From a virus, in IMG/VR virus record IMGVR_UViG_3300045947_000082, positions 1 to 36,371 of that record: a stretch of 36,371 bases of DNA; one strand, given 5' to 3'. Shown here piece by piece: positions 5,603 through 11,907 of the stretch. A model generated the notes under the pieces. That model had not been told where the DNA came from. It saw nothing but the letters and a program-made list of their open reading frames with translations, and did no database searches. The position numbers were made by a program, and so were the translations under genes. Within the stretch, counting starts at the first letter, position 1; each line of letters opens with the position of its first letter.

Positions 5603-5859
5603 ATGCAGAGACAAAAAGACAATTCGATTGAGAGCAGAGTTTACGTCTACGGGTGCGTCCCGGCGCGGGTGGCGCCGGTCATCAACGAGGACCGGGCGCT
5701 CGCATCAAGCGGGCACGCCAGGCCGCAGCCAGTATGGGCCTCTTCTGGGGCTCCTATAACGACATCGTGCAAAGGGCCGATGCCGGCCGGAAACACGGTG
5801 GGGAACTCCATTTTCGTGGGTTCCGCGGGGAGGGCACCCTCACGGCGCAGATCATGGGA
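5603..5859 (+). pseudogene. Cas12m-like (type V-M/V-U1) effector remnant in two pieces
   Basis: Frame 1 from ATG 5603 contains RVYVYGCVP, which resembles the first strand of compact type V effectors as I remember them. After a frame change, the region 5710-5858 reads MGLFWGSYNDIVQRA, then HFRGFRGEGTLTAQI. This matches the Cas12m (C2c4) pattern recalled as DLYWASFN and HRFDGSGTIAVQL: the aromatic-W-x-S-aromatic-N core and the F-x-G-x-G-T-x-x-x-Q strand. About 100 residues between the pieces and everything after, including RuvC, are missing. The second piece stops where the first CRISPR repeat begins. It cannot cleave or bind as a full effector. The identification rests on short motifs and remembered family sequence. 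Confidence 0.5.
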
Positions 5860-6109
5860 GAAGTGCCCGCGCAGCGGCTTGGTGGCTGCGACGATGAAAT
5901 CAAGGCACACTACTGCCGTTTCTTCGAGTAGAAGTGCCTGCGTAGGGGCTTGGTACCTGCGACCTTCTGGATCAGGTCGAAATTCTCGATCGTGAGATTG
6001 TAGAAGTGCCTGCTCGGGGGCTTGGTTCCTGAGACACCGAGGGCGTTGATGGTGAGGCGCTTTGTGGTTCCATGTGGAAGTGCCTGCTCAGGGGCTTGGT
6101 TCCTGAGAC
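5857..6109 (+). CRISPR. Four-repeat CRISPR array (36-bp repeats, 35/36/38-bp spacers)
   Basis: Repeats lie at 5857-5892, 5928-5963, 6000-6035 and 6074-6109. Consensus parts are GTRGAAGTGCCTG, a 6-bp stem, loop GGCTTGGTT, the stem complement and final AC. The stems are CGCAGC/GCTGCG, CGTAGG/CCTGCG, CTCGGG/CCTGAG and CTCAGG/CCTGAG: each pairs, with wobble or compensatory changes. Repeat length, spacer length and the hairpin near the 3' end fit type V. Repeat 1 is the most diverged and repeat 4 the closest to the solitary copy at 9956-9986, which may mean the leader side is on the right. No cas1/cas2 or intact effector is present, so any use would depend on a host effector. Confidence 0.8.
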
Positions 6110-6133
6110 GTCGGGGCCATGCGTGAAGCATGT

Positions 6134-7126
6134 TCAGCCTGCCGTCACTGCCGCCGGCCTCTTCGGGATCGCCTTGATCCGCCGGCTTCCGCTCCTGGTC
6201 TCGACCGTTAGAGCATCCACCCGCGTTCTGCCAATGAGGTTCTCGAGGGTGCCGAGCGGGACGACGGCCAGGTCCAGCACCTGCTCGAGTCCGATCACCT
6301 CCACCAGCTCCCGCACTGACCGAACCTTCCTCTCCCGTTCGCAGGCCGAGAGGTGCAGCAGGTAGACGTCGCCTTCGACAGTCCCGTCTGCATCCGGCGG
6401 GACGGCTGAGAACCAGTTCTTGATTCCCCGCTTCAACGATTCATACCGGGCCGTGTCCGTGGCCCGGAGCTGCATCCTGCGGTCCAACTCGCCGTACTCA
6501 TCGACCAGAGCCCGCTGCTGCTCGTCTGTGGCAACGGTGATCTCGAGCACCGGGTCCGGGGCCGGCTCCACCTGGCGCTTTGCCCTCTCGGGCTCGGGCG
6601 GCGGCGCCGGGACCTCCCCCTCGGGCACGTAGAGCTTTACGTAGCCCTTCTTCCCCTCAAAGACGTGCCCCTCGAGCGGGGGGGTAGCTGGAGGTGGGGC
6701 AGGCGCTTCCGATGGCTCCTGGGGCGTCTCTGTGGCCACTGGGGCCAATTCTGTGGCCACAGGGGCCAAGGGAAGGGAATCCTGGGGAGATTCGACACTT
6801 ACTTGTCGTTTTTCGACCAGCTTTGAGGCCGGGCGGCCCGGGTTCTTCGGCGGCCGTCCTCGAGGTCTCTTCGGCGGCGGGGGCTCGGTGAGCACCTTCC
6901 TCGGCCGGCCTGGCGGGCGCTTGGGCGGGGGAGGTGGCGGCGCGTTGGCAGCGGCCGCGGCCTTCATTTCCTTGATGGTCTCAGCGAAGGCGCCGCGGTA
7001 CAGCCAGTCCTTCATCCACTCGTCATGGATTGAGGGCTCGAGGCCCAGCTCGGCCGCGGCGGCCTCTACAGATCCGGTCTTCCGGTATGCAGCAATAAAC
7101 GCTCGGCGGCGGGCGAGGAGGCTCAC
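6134..7126 (-). CDS. AT-hook DNA-binding protein, last gene of the early operon
   Basis: The product has 330 aa. The N-terminus (1-50) resembles the helix-turn-helix of phage small terminase-like proteins: RRRAFIAAYRKTGSVEAAAA, then LGLEPSIHDEWMKD. Residues 62-105 hold AT-hooks, KRPPGRPRK and KRPRGRPPK, in Pro-rich linker. A Pro/Ala-rich spacer with an APVATE repeat follows, then a folded C-terminus (about 215-330; YESLKRGIKNWFSAV, LSACERERKVRSV). The GTG start overlaps the preceding stop as TAGTG. It probably binds AT-rich minor grooves, perhaps in early DNA organisation or regulation. A partial copy of its 3' part lies at 5179-5325. Confidence 0.72.
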   Translation of the reverse strand: MSLLARRRAFIAAYRKTGSVEAAAAELGLEPSIHDEWMKDWLYRGAFAETIKEMKAAAAANAPPPPPPKRPPGRPRKVLTEPPPPKRPRGRPPKNPGRPASKLVEKRQVSVESPQDSLPLAPVATELAPVATETPQEPSEAPAPPPATPPLEGHVFEGKKGYVKLYVPEGEVPAPPPEPERAKRQVEPAPDPVLEITVATDEQQRALVDEYGELDRRMQLRATDTARYESLKRGIKNWFSAVPPDADGTVEGDVYLLHLSACERERKVRSVRELVEVIGLEQVLDLAVVPLGTLENLIGRTRVDALTVETRSGSRRIKAIPKRPAAVTAG

Positions 7127-7266
7127 TATCGCAGTATATTGCTGCCGAAGAGGTAGAGGATGCCGGCGAAGAAGACAGTTCCGATGATCAGGATAATGCG
7201 CTCAATCCAGATGCCCGGCCGGTGGTCCCGCGGCGGGCGGTAGTCGTCATGGTGGGGGAGGATCAT
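7126..7266 (-). CDS. 46-aa single-span membrane protein
   Basis: GAGGTAAAGC precedes ATG 7266. The peptide begins MILPHHDDYRPPRDHRPG and then has one hydrophobic helix (ERIILIIGTVFFAGILYLF). Its stop overlaps the GTG of the AT-hook gene. The spacing in the operon and the strong ribosome site support expression. The function is unknown. Confidence 0.7.
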   Translation of the reverse strand: MILPHHDDYRPPRDHRPGIWIERIILIIGTVFFAGILYLFGSNILR

Positions 7267-7269
7267 GCT

Positions 7270-7467
7270 TTACCTCGAGGACGCGGCCATAAACACCCGG
7301 TGGGAATCGCGGCGGGTGTGCTCGGCGATCGCGGCGTAGTACCCGTAGAAGTCTTCTACCGCCGCGGTGAACTTTTGCCGATCGACGCAGGACATATGCC
7401 TCCACTCCTTGCTGCACTTCGCAGCCAGGGTCAGCAGATCAGAGAGACCTATTCCGGCTTCATACAC
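7270..7467 (-). CDS. Hypothetical 65-aa protein
   Basis: GTG 7467 overlaps the end of the upstream gene by 8 nt. The product reads VYEAGIGLSDLLTLAAKCSK, then EWRHMSCVDRQKFTAAVEDF and AIAEHTRRDSHRV, an amphipathic helical pattern. The longer frame further upstream is the shadow of the neighbouring gene. It lies inside the early operon and was not recognised. Confidence 0.6.
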   Translation of the reverse strand: MYEAGIGLSDLLTLAAKCSKEWRHMSCVDRQKFTAAVEDFYGYYAAIAEHTRRDSHRVFMAASSR

Positions 7468-7663
7468 GGGCGGAGAGCAGCGCCTCCGAGGCCTCGTAGG
7501 ACTCGGCCGATTCGAGGAGCCCCTCGAGCAGCCGGCGTTCCCAGTGCCAGTCCATGATGCCGAGCGTGGTGAGGTAGGCCGGCGCGACGGGCTCCTGGGC
7601 CTCCATCGTGGCGATCTCCCGGTCACACCGTGCAATCTCGTGGCGTATTTCGTCCTTGCTCAT
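7460..7663 (-). CDS. Hypothetical 67-aa helical protein
   Basis: ATG 7663 follows GGAGCCGTCAGT. The product begins MSKDEIRHEIARCDREIATM and is predicted helical throughout (HWERRLLEGLLESAESYEAS). It overlaps the end of the 7623-7823 gene by 41 nt and the next gene by 8 nt. It was not recognised; possibly a small coiled-coil partner. Confidence 0.6.
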   Translation of the reverse strand: MSKDEIRHEIARCDREIATMEAQEPVAPAYLTTLGIMDWHWERRLLEGLLESAESYEASEALLSARV

Positions 7664-7823
7664 ACTGACGGCTCCATTCACAGCATCTGCACTGGCAGAT
7701 TTCACCTGTCTGCCGGCCCTCGGCCTGGTGGACCCAGGCAATCAGGAGGGCAGCCCATCTCGACTGCGGCCGGACTTGGTACAGGTGATGGTCTAAAGGA
7801 ATAGGGAAGCAGCGGGGGATCAT
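7623..7823 (-). CDS. Cys-rich 66-aa protein
   Basis: GAGGAGGTTTGA before ATG 7823 is one of the best ribosome sites in the window, formed inside the last codons of the preceding gene. The ATG overlaps that gene's stop (ATGA). The product has a helix (SRWAALLIAWVHQAEGRQT) and a tight cysteine cluster (ICQCRCCEW), probably metal binding. The long 41-nt overlap with the next gene is unusual but fits this compressed operon. Confidence 0.6.
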   Translation of the reverse strand: MIPRCFPIPLDHHLYQVRPQSRWAALLIAWVHQAEGRQTGEICQCRCCEWSRQYEQGRNTPRDCTV

Positions 7824-7966
7824 TCAAACCTCCTCATGAGTTCGATCTGGTATTGCTCCGCGATCTTGCGAAACTCCGCAGCCATCAGAGGCTCCCGGGC
7901 ACGATCGAAGGTCTCGGCGTTTCCCAGGTGGTAGCGGATCATGGCTTCAAGCTGATCGAGACTCAT
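7820..7966 (-). CDS. 48-aa hypothetical protein
   Basis: ATG 7966 begins MSLDQLEAMIRYHLGNAETF and continues EPLMAAEFRKIAEQYQIELM. The frame ends in TGA overlapping the next ATG. It overlaps the end of the 7947-8591 gene by 20 nt. It is a small helical protein of unknown role in the replication operon. Confidence 0.65.
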   Translation of the reverse strand: MSLDQLEAMIRYHLGNAETFDRAREPLMAAEFRKIAEQYQIELMRRFE

Positions 7967-8591
7967 CTTCTCCACCGGAGTTTTGAGCATGGAGCTGCTT
8001 CACGGCGGCTTCGACATCCGCTTGGGTAATTGGCTTGTAGGTGCCGGCGGGCCGGGGCTCGTGTACCGGGTCATCGTTGAGCCGCACCACGTCACTCTGG
8101 GGCCGCCGCGGAACCAGTTTCGGCTTCGGCCGGTCATCGGGAGAAGTCAGTGTTTCCTCGAGGAGCTGGTCGAACTCCTGCGCTCGCTTCCAGTCCACAG
8201 GTTTCGGTTCCGACATGGACGGGGACTCAAGGAGGGCCTGATTCATGGCGGCTTGGAGTTCGACGTCGACCGTACCCGGCGGCAATTTGAGGGACGGGGC
8301 CTCGGCCTTGAGCGGCGGGAACCCGTCCGGGTACTGCTCGCAGAAGGATGCGCGGATATCGATACCGTCCGCGGGCTTCCACCGCTGGCAGTAGACCATC
8401 CGGAGCGTCCGCGGACCCGGCCACTCGTCGAACAGGAATAAAAGCCTATCCTTCAGCCAGCGGACCTGCTCCAGGTTGGAACACATGGCTGCAACCAGCT
8501 TCGCGACGGCGGCCCGCCCCTGAACGTCAGCCGGAAAGAACCGCAGGCAACCCCAAGCACCGATCAACTCGACCAGTTTTTCGGGGTTCAT
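7947..8591 (-). CDS. Replication-module protein of unknown family
   Basis: The 214-aa product starts MNPEKLVELIGAWGCLRFFP; its ATG overlaps the stop of the initiator gene (ATGA). The N-terminal 120 residues look folded (EWPGPRTLRMVYCQRWKPAD). The C-terminal half is Pro-rich with DVVRLNDDPVHEP and ends in a helix (ITQADVEAAVKQLHA). The position directly after the initiator is that of phage helicase loaders such as lambda P or DnaC, but no Walker motif is visible. It could be a loader adaptor. Confidence 0.65.
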   Translation of the reverse strand: MNPEKLVELIGAWGCLRFFPADVQGRAAVAKLVAAMCSNLEQVRWLKDRLLFLFDEWPGPRTLRMVYCQRWKPADGIDIRASFCEQYPDGFPPLKAEAPSLKLPPGTVDVELQAAMNQALLESPSMSEPKPVDWKRAQEFDQLLEETLTSPDDRPKPKLVPRRPQSDVVRLNDDPVHEPRPAGTYKPITQADVEAAVKQLHAQNSGGEDESRSA

Positions 8592-9643
8592 AGGACCTCT
8601 CCCCATTTGTTGAACTGCCTCTGAAATTCGCCCATGACTTCCTCCGTAAATCCCTTCTTCCCCGGCTTCCTCTCGTAGAAGGGCGGCGGCGGTTCGTCGT
8701 AAGCGGATTGGAGCCAGTTTGAGGCGAGAGGGATGTACTGGGGGGACTTCTGCCAGCGGGGGCACTGCCGGTAAACTTGCAGCCGTTCGATGCAGTTTCG
8801 TTTTTGTTGCGGGGAGAGGGCCTCAAACAGCGGTTTAGCCTTCGGGCCATCCAGGTGATCGGGCGGGTACGCCTCCTTGAACGTGGCCCAGGAGGCTGGG
8901 TGCTCGGCAGGGCCTGGGGGCTCGTCAGGGGGGCGAAGAACGAGCGCGGCGGGCTCCTCCTCCTCCTCTTTTCCCTCGTAGGGAGGTTCAGGAACTGCGG
9001 AGGATGAGGATGACTCTTCTTCTCTTCTACTCTCTCTCTTCTTATCAATAAGGATGCGCCCTTCGGAAATGGCCTGTACCAGCAACTTTCGGTGGACAGT
9101 ACGGAGTTCGTTGAGGGCCGTTTTCCAGGCTGTACTGAGTTCCTCCAGGCACTCGATGGATAAAGTACTGTCAACCGGGTCAAGGTCCGAGAATCGGACG
9201 GTGCGGTCTGCTATTTGCCACTTTTGGTTGACAGTACTGTCAACTGACTCGAGGTCTTCAAAGGCGGGCGGACAAGGATCAACATACATTATTCCGTCAT
9301 CATCAGTCCATAGTTGGCCGCTCTCGGAGAGGTGTGCAACCACACGGGACATGTGCCCCTTCCAGATCTCGCCAAGGCCTAGCAACTCGAGGATGTCCTT
9401 TTGCCTGGCCGGGACCATCATCGGCTGGTCGTTCATATCCCGCGGGTAGAACCCCTTGGTGGTTTTCCGGAGGACGGCGCCATCCTCGCTCTTCTCTGGC
9501 CCGCACCATGACCAGAGGACGAGTGCCCAGAAAACGCGGGAACTGAAGCACTGGTCGGGCGCCATCCGGCGCAAGACGACCGCTCTGGACACCTTTGCGA
9601 AGTGGGTGACGCTGGCGAGGGACTTCGGCTTCGGGCGGTTCAC
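8588..9643 (-). CDS. Replication initiator-like protein (first gene of the early operon)
   Basis: The 351-aa product has three parts. The N-terminal region (30-130) looks like a DNA-binding domain (DILELLGLGEIWKGHMSRVV). An acidic linker follows (KEEEEEPAALVL). The C-terminal domain (about 255-340; ASWATFKEAYPPD, QYIPLASNWLQSAYDE) is the type seen at the end of many phage replication/primosomal proteins. GTG 9643 follows AAAAGGGCGG. A perfect 18-bp palindrome lies 18-35 bp upstream, and an identical one lies inside the gene, as expected for an initiator with its own binding sites. Confidence 0.65.
   Translation of the reverse strand: MNRPKPKSLASVTHFAKVSRAVVLRRMAPDQCFSSRVFWALVLWSWCGPEKSEDGAVLRKTTKGFYPRDMNDQPMMVPARQKDILELLGLGEIWKGHMSRVVAHLSESGQLWTDDDGIMYVDPCPPAFEDLESVDSTVNQKWQIADRTVRFSDLDPVDSTLSIECLEELSTAWKTALNELRTVHRKLLVQAISEGRILIDKKRESRREEESSSSSAVPEPPYEGKEEEEEPAALVLRPPDEPPGPAEHPASWATFKEAYPPDHLDGPKAKPLFEALSPQQKRNCIERLQVYRQCPRWQKSPQYIPLASNWLQSAYDEPPPPFYERKPGKKGFTEEVMGEFQRQFNKWGEVL
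9227..9244. promoter_or_regulatory. 18-bp palindrome inside the initiator gene (candidate iteron/origin site)
   Basis: GTTGACAGTACTGTCAAC is a perfect palindrome, inside a 26-bp stretch (9221-9246) identical to 9655-9680. Partial versions occur at about 9094-9102 (GGACAGTAC) and 9164-9174 (GTACTGTCAAC). The cluster within the gene resembles lambda ori, which lies inside gene O. Confidence 0.6.
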
Positions 9644-9660
9644 TGGATACCGCCCTTTTG

Positions 9661-9678
9661 GTTGACAGTACTGTCAAC
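9661..9678. promoter_or_regulatory. 18-bp palindromic operator upstream of the initiator gene
   Basis: A second perfect copy of GTTGACAGTACTGTCAAC, 18 bp before the GTG start. Its position suggests autoregulation by the initiator or binding by a phage repressor. Confidence 0.65.
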
Positions 9679-9955
9679 TGCCGGGCTCTTTTCGTTTCGA
9701 AGTGCGGGAAGTACCACGTTCATCCTGACCCCCTGTGAAAGTAAAAACAATTTCGGGATTGGAAGAACGCTGGGAAGGCCTTATGCTGGAAGGGCGGTAC
9801 GCCTTTCCGGCGCGTTCATCCAACTTGTCGCAGGGAGTTAATCTTGGCGGATTTGGCCCTGCGGTGAGTCTTTCCGGCCGTCGGAGGGGGTGCCCGTCCG
9901 AGGCGCGGCATGGCGCTGCTAGAATGTAGTGCTCTCGCGCCCTCGGCGGAAGAGT

Positions 9956-9986
9956 GTCTCAGGAACCAAGCCCCTGAGCAGGCACT
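9956..9986 (-). repeat. Solitary CRISPR-like repeat (inverted relative to the array)
   Basis: On the minus strand 31 consecutive bases, AGTGCCTGCTCAGG to CCTGAGAC, equal the last 31 bases of array repeat 4. The stem CTCAGG/CCTGAG is kept. No second copy lies within 100 bp. It resembles solitary repeat units carried by phages, some of which act as RNA anti-CRISPRs. Confidence 0.8.
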
Positions 9987-10061
9987 GTAGTGTAGCGGTT
10001 CCAGGCGCCTGCCCTGCGGCGTAGTAGCGGGGCTGGGGCGGCATGATAACCTGCCGCTGCT

Positions 10062-11018
10062 ATGGACACGCAACGGCAACTTTTTCACGCACACGAGATT
10101 GAAAAACTTCAGACGATCCGCACCTACCTGAGCCGGGCCGTGCTCTCCCCGAACACGATCAGCAGCTATCGCTACGACTGGTCGATGTTCGAGGAGTTTT
10201 GCAGCGAGATCAGCCGCCCCTCCCTGCCGGCGAGCGCCGACACGCTGGGCCTCTATGTAGCCCGGATCCTCGATCAGGGGAAGACGGTCAAGACGGCCCG
10301 CCGGCGGGTGTGCTCCGTCAAGCACTACCACCAGCAGGCCGGACTCGCATCCCCGTACACCGATGAGGTCCGGATCCTGCTCTGCGGGGCCACCCGTCAA
10401 CGGCTGGAGCGCCCGGCGCAGAAGGAGCCCCTGCACCTCGAGCAGCTCCGGGCGATCGCCGATGTCCTGCTCCGGACGGACACGCCGGCGGCGGCTCGGG
10501 ACCACGCGATCCTGGTGCTCGGCTTCGTCTCGGCCCTGCGACGGTCGAACATTGTCGCCCTCGACCTTGATGACGTCGAATTCACCGGGCAGGGCGTCAT
10601 TCTCACGATCCGCCGGGAGAAGCAGGACCAGGAGGGAGTCGGGCGGTTTGTCGCACTGCCCAGAGGCGCCGATCCCCGTACCTGCACCTCGACCAGCCTC
10701 CTCGGATGGCTCAGACGGCGCCGACCTGGTCCCGGCCGCCTGTTCACGCGCCTGGACCGCGGGAACGCCGGCGGGCCGATGGATGCGGAGGCCGTCGCCA
10801 AGATCGTCAAGCGCAGCGTGGCTTTGATCGGGCTGGACCCGAAGCTGTACGGAGCCCATTCCCTGCGAGCTGGGTTCGTCACCGAGGCAGCGGAACGCGG
10901 GGTCTCCGACACGCTCATTGCCGCACACACCGGGCACAAGTCCACGCAATCCCTGCGGTTCTACTACCGGAAGCGAAGGCTTTGGACGGGTAACGCGGCC
11001 GCGATGCTCGGTCTCTGA
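10062..11018 (+). CDS. int: Tyrosine recombinase (integrase)
   Basis: The 318-aa product has a SAM-like N-terminal core-binding domain (15-105) and a XerC/D-type catalytic domain. The active-site set is complete: Arg in SALRRSN (160/161), Lys187 in RREK, HSLRAG (His266, Arg269), GHKS (His292) and tyrosine in RFYYR (301/302). It would integrate and excise the phage genome. No good ribosome site precedes ATG 10062. The excisionase-like gene is convergent on the right at 11826-11362. The attP site should be in the adjoining intergenic DNA. Confidence 0.93.
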   Translation: MDTQRQLFHAHEIEKLQTIRTYLSRAVLSPNTISSYRYDWSMFEEFCSEISRPSLPASADTLGLYVARILDQGKTVKTARRRVCSVKHYHQQAGLASPYTDEVRILLCGATRQRLERPAQKEPLHLEQLRAIADVLLRTDTPAAARDHAILVLGFVSALRRSNIVALDLDDVEFTGQGVILTIRREKQDQEGVGRFVALPRGADPRTCTSTSLLGWLRRRRPGPGRLFTRLDRGNAGGPMDAEAVAKIVKRSVALIGLDPKLYGAHSLRAGFVTEAAERGVSDTLIAAHTGHKSTQSLRFYYRKRRLWTGNAAAMLGL

Positions 11019-11361
11019 CCGTTTGCAGTGCTTCGCGAGTTGGGAGTGCGGGTTCGTTTTAACTCCCTCGTTTGACAGAAGCTGAATTGGAACGGCGGCC
11101 GGTCAAACCCTGCGTTTTGGGGCGCAGGCAGCCGCCGTGTCCAAATCCAAATTGCCCGGGGATCAGCCGAGCGTACGCATGATAGCACATAACAGGTCCT
11201 GTTCCGGGGAAGGCCCCGAAACAAGTTCGGTTGTAGTGCTGGATCCTCCCGCGGGAACACTCACCAAGAGGGTGGCGCTAACGCTCGGGCCGAGAGATTT
11301 CAGCGATTCCTAGGGTAGTCCCGTTACAGGTTGCAGACAACCTTCGGGTGGGCGTTTTTTC
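11019..11361. other. Intergenic region after integrase; candidate attP zone
   Basis: This stretch of about 340 bp carries no convincing gene. It has several inverted repeats, including the strong hairpin at 11092-11138 and CCGAA/TTCGG near 11209-11224. A T6 run at about 11355-11360 follows a short CC-TTCG-GG hairpin. Location next to int and the two-HTH regulator suits attP and a terminator, but no host tRNA 3' end was recognised. Confidence 0.45.
11092..11138. other. Two-level hairpin downstream of integrase
   Basis: ACGGCGGC (11092-11099) pairs with GCCGCCGT (11131-11138), and inside it CCTGCG (11109-11114) pairs with CGCAGG (11123-11128). No U-run follows in either direction, so it is not a standard terminator. 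It could be a recombinase or regulator binding zone, or a structured transcript end. Confidence 0.5.
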
Positions 11362-11826
11362 TCAACCCGCGGAGATTCCGTCGAGAGCCCGGCGGGACAC
11401 CCGCCACTTCCCCCCGGGGCGCACCCCAACGTCAAGGGCCGGCAAATCGCCTTCCTCGATCATATGGAGGAGGAAGGACTCGGGCAGGCCGGTGTAGTCC
11501 GCGGCTTCCGCTATCGTGAGCCAAGGCCGCATCTTAGCGGGCGCCACCGAGGTCCCGTTGAGGGGGCCGGTGTGCGGCACGGCCGCAATCTGCCGCACCG
11601 GACTGGATATTTGCAGAGCCTGGGCCGGTGGGGGAACGACCCCGGCACGGAGGGCTGCAATATCCCCGGCATGGAACAGGGAAAGCGCCCGGCCGGCGTT
11701 CTTCTCGTCCTGAATGATTTTCTTCCGGATGCGGCCGGTGGCCGCAAGCTCGAGCAGGCGCCGGACGGACTTCCCGGCCCGTTTGGCGGCAAGCTCCTTC
11801 GTGATATATTCGGGTTGCTGTTTCAT
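11362..11826 (-). CDS. Two-domain HTH regulator, excisionase-like
   Basis: The 154-aa product has two DNA-binding units. The first (about 7-60) is MerR/HTH-like: YITKELAAKRAGKSVRRLLE and AGDIAALRAG. The second (about 100-150) is of the HTH_17/excisionase type: WLTIAEAADYTGLPESFLLH and then GGKWRVSRRALDGI. ATG 11826 with GGAGATGAC before it is preferred to the longer frame. It sits beside the integrase and is divergent from the 11908 operon, a natural place for an Xis or lysogeny switch protein. Confidence 0.7.
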   Translation of the reverse strand: MKQQPEYITKELAAKRAGKSVRRLLELAATGRIRKKIIQDEKNAGRALSLFHAGDIAALRAGVVPPPAQALQISSPVRQIAAVPHTGPLNGTSVAPAKMRPWLTIAEAADYTGLPESFLLHMIEEGDLPALDVGVRPGGKWRVSRRALDGISAG

Positions 11827-11907
11827 GTCATCTCCAAGCGAAAGGTCTCTGATCCTGGGGAGGTGAGAGAGGCCTTTCACACACTCGTGCTTGAAGAATA
11901 TAGCACC

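Larger units (their letters stand above)
9644..10061. other. Divergent intergenic region between early operon and integrase
   Basis: This 418-bp region has no convincing gene. It contains the palindrome at 9661-9678, AT-richer sequence at 9736-9760, a TAGAAT hexamer near 9920 that could be a -10 box, and a solitary CRISPR-like repeat at 9956-9986. Both flanking genes are read outward, so early and integrase promoters should be here, but no clear -35/-10 pair was found. Confidence 0.6.

Noticed and set aside
5910-6131. Leftward 73-codon ORF with repeated GTKPLRRHFY-like peptides, and its neighbour at 5647-5910
   Set aside because: The peptide repeats are the reverse translation of the CRISPR repeats. 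The DNA repeats are regularly spaced and structured, which explains them better than coding.
9661-9678. TTGACA in the palindrome as a -35 promoter box
   Set aside because: No -10-like hexamer lies 16-18 bp away on either strand; the symmetry suggests a protein-binding site.
9816-10949. 377-codon leftward ORF across the integrase
   Set aside because: It is a GC-rich shadow of the integrase gene, whose catalytic residues are complete in the other strand. It also runs through non-coding DNA.
11019-11100. Possible tRNA near GGGTTCGTTTTAACTCCC
   Set aside because: The T-arm stem does not pair and no acceptor or anticodon arm could be folded.
11464-11907. N-terminal extension of the 11908-12231 gene
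   Set aside because: It is antisense to the two-HTH regulator and lacks conserved sequence; ATG 11908 gives a compact protein.
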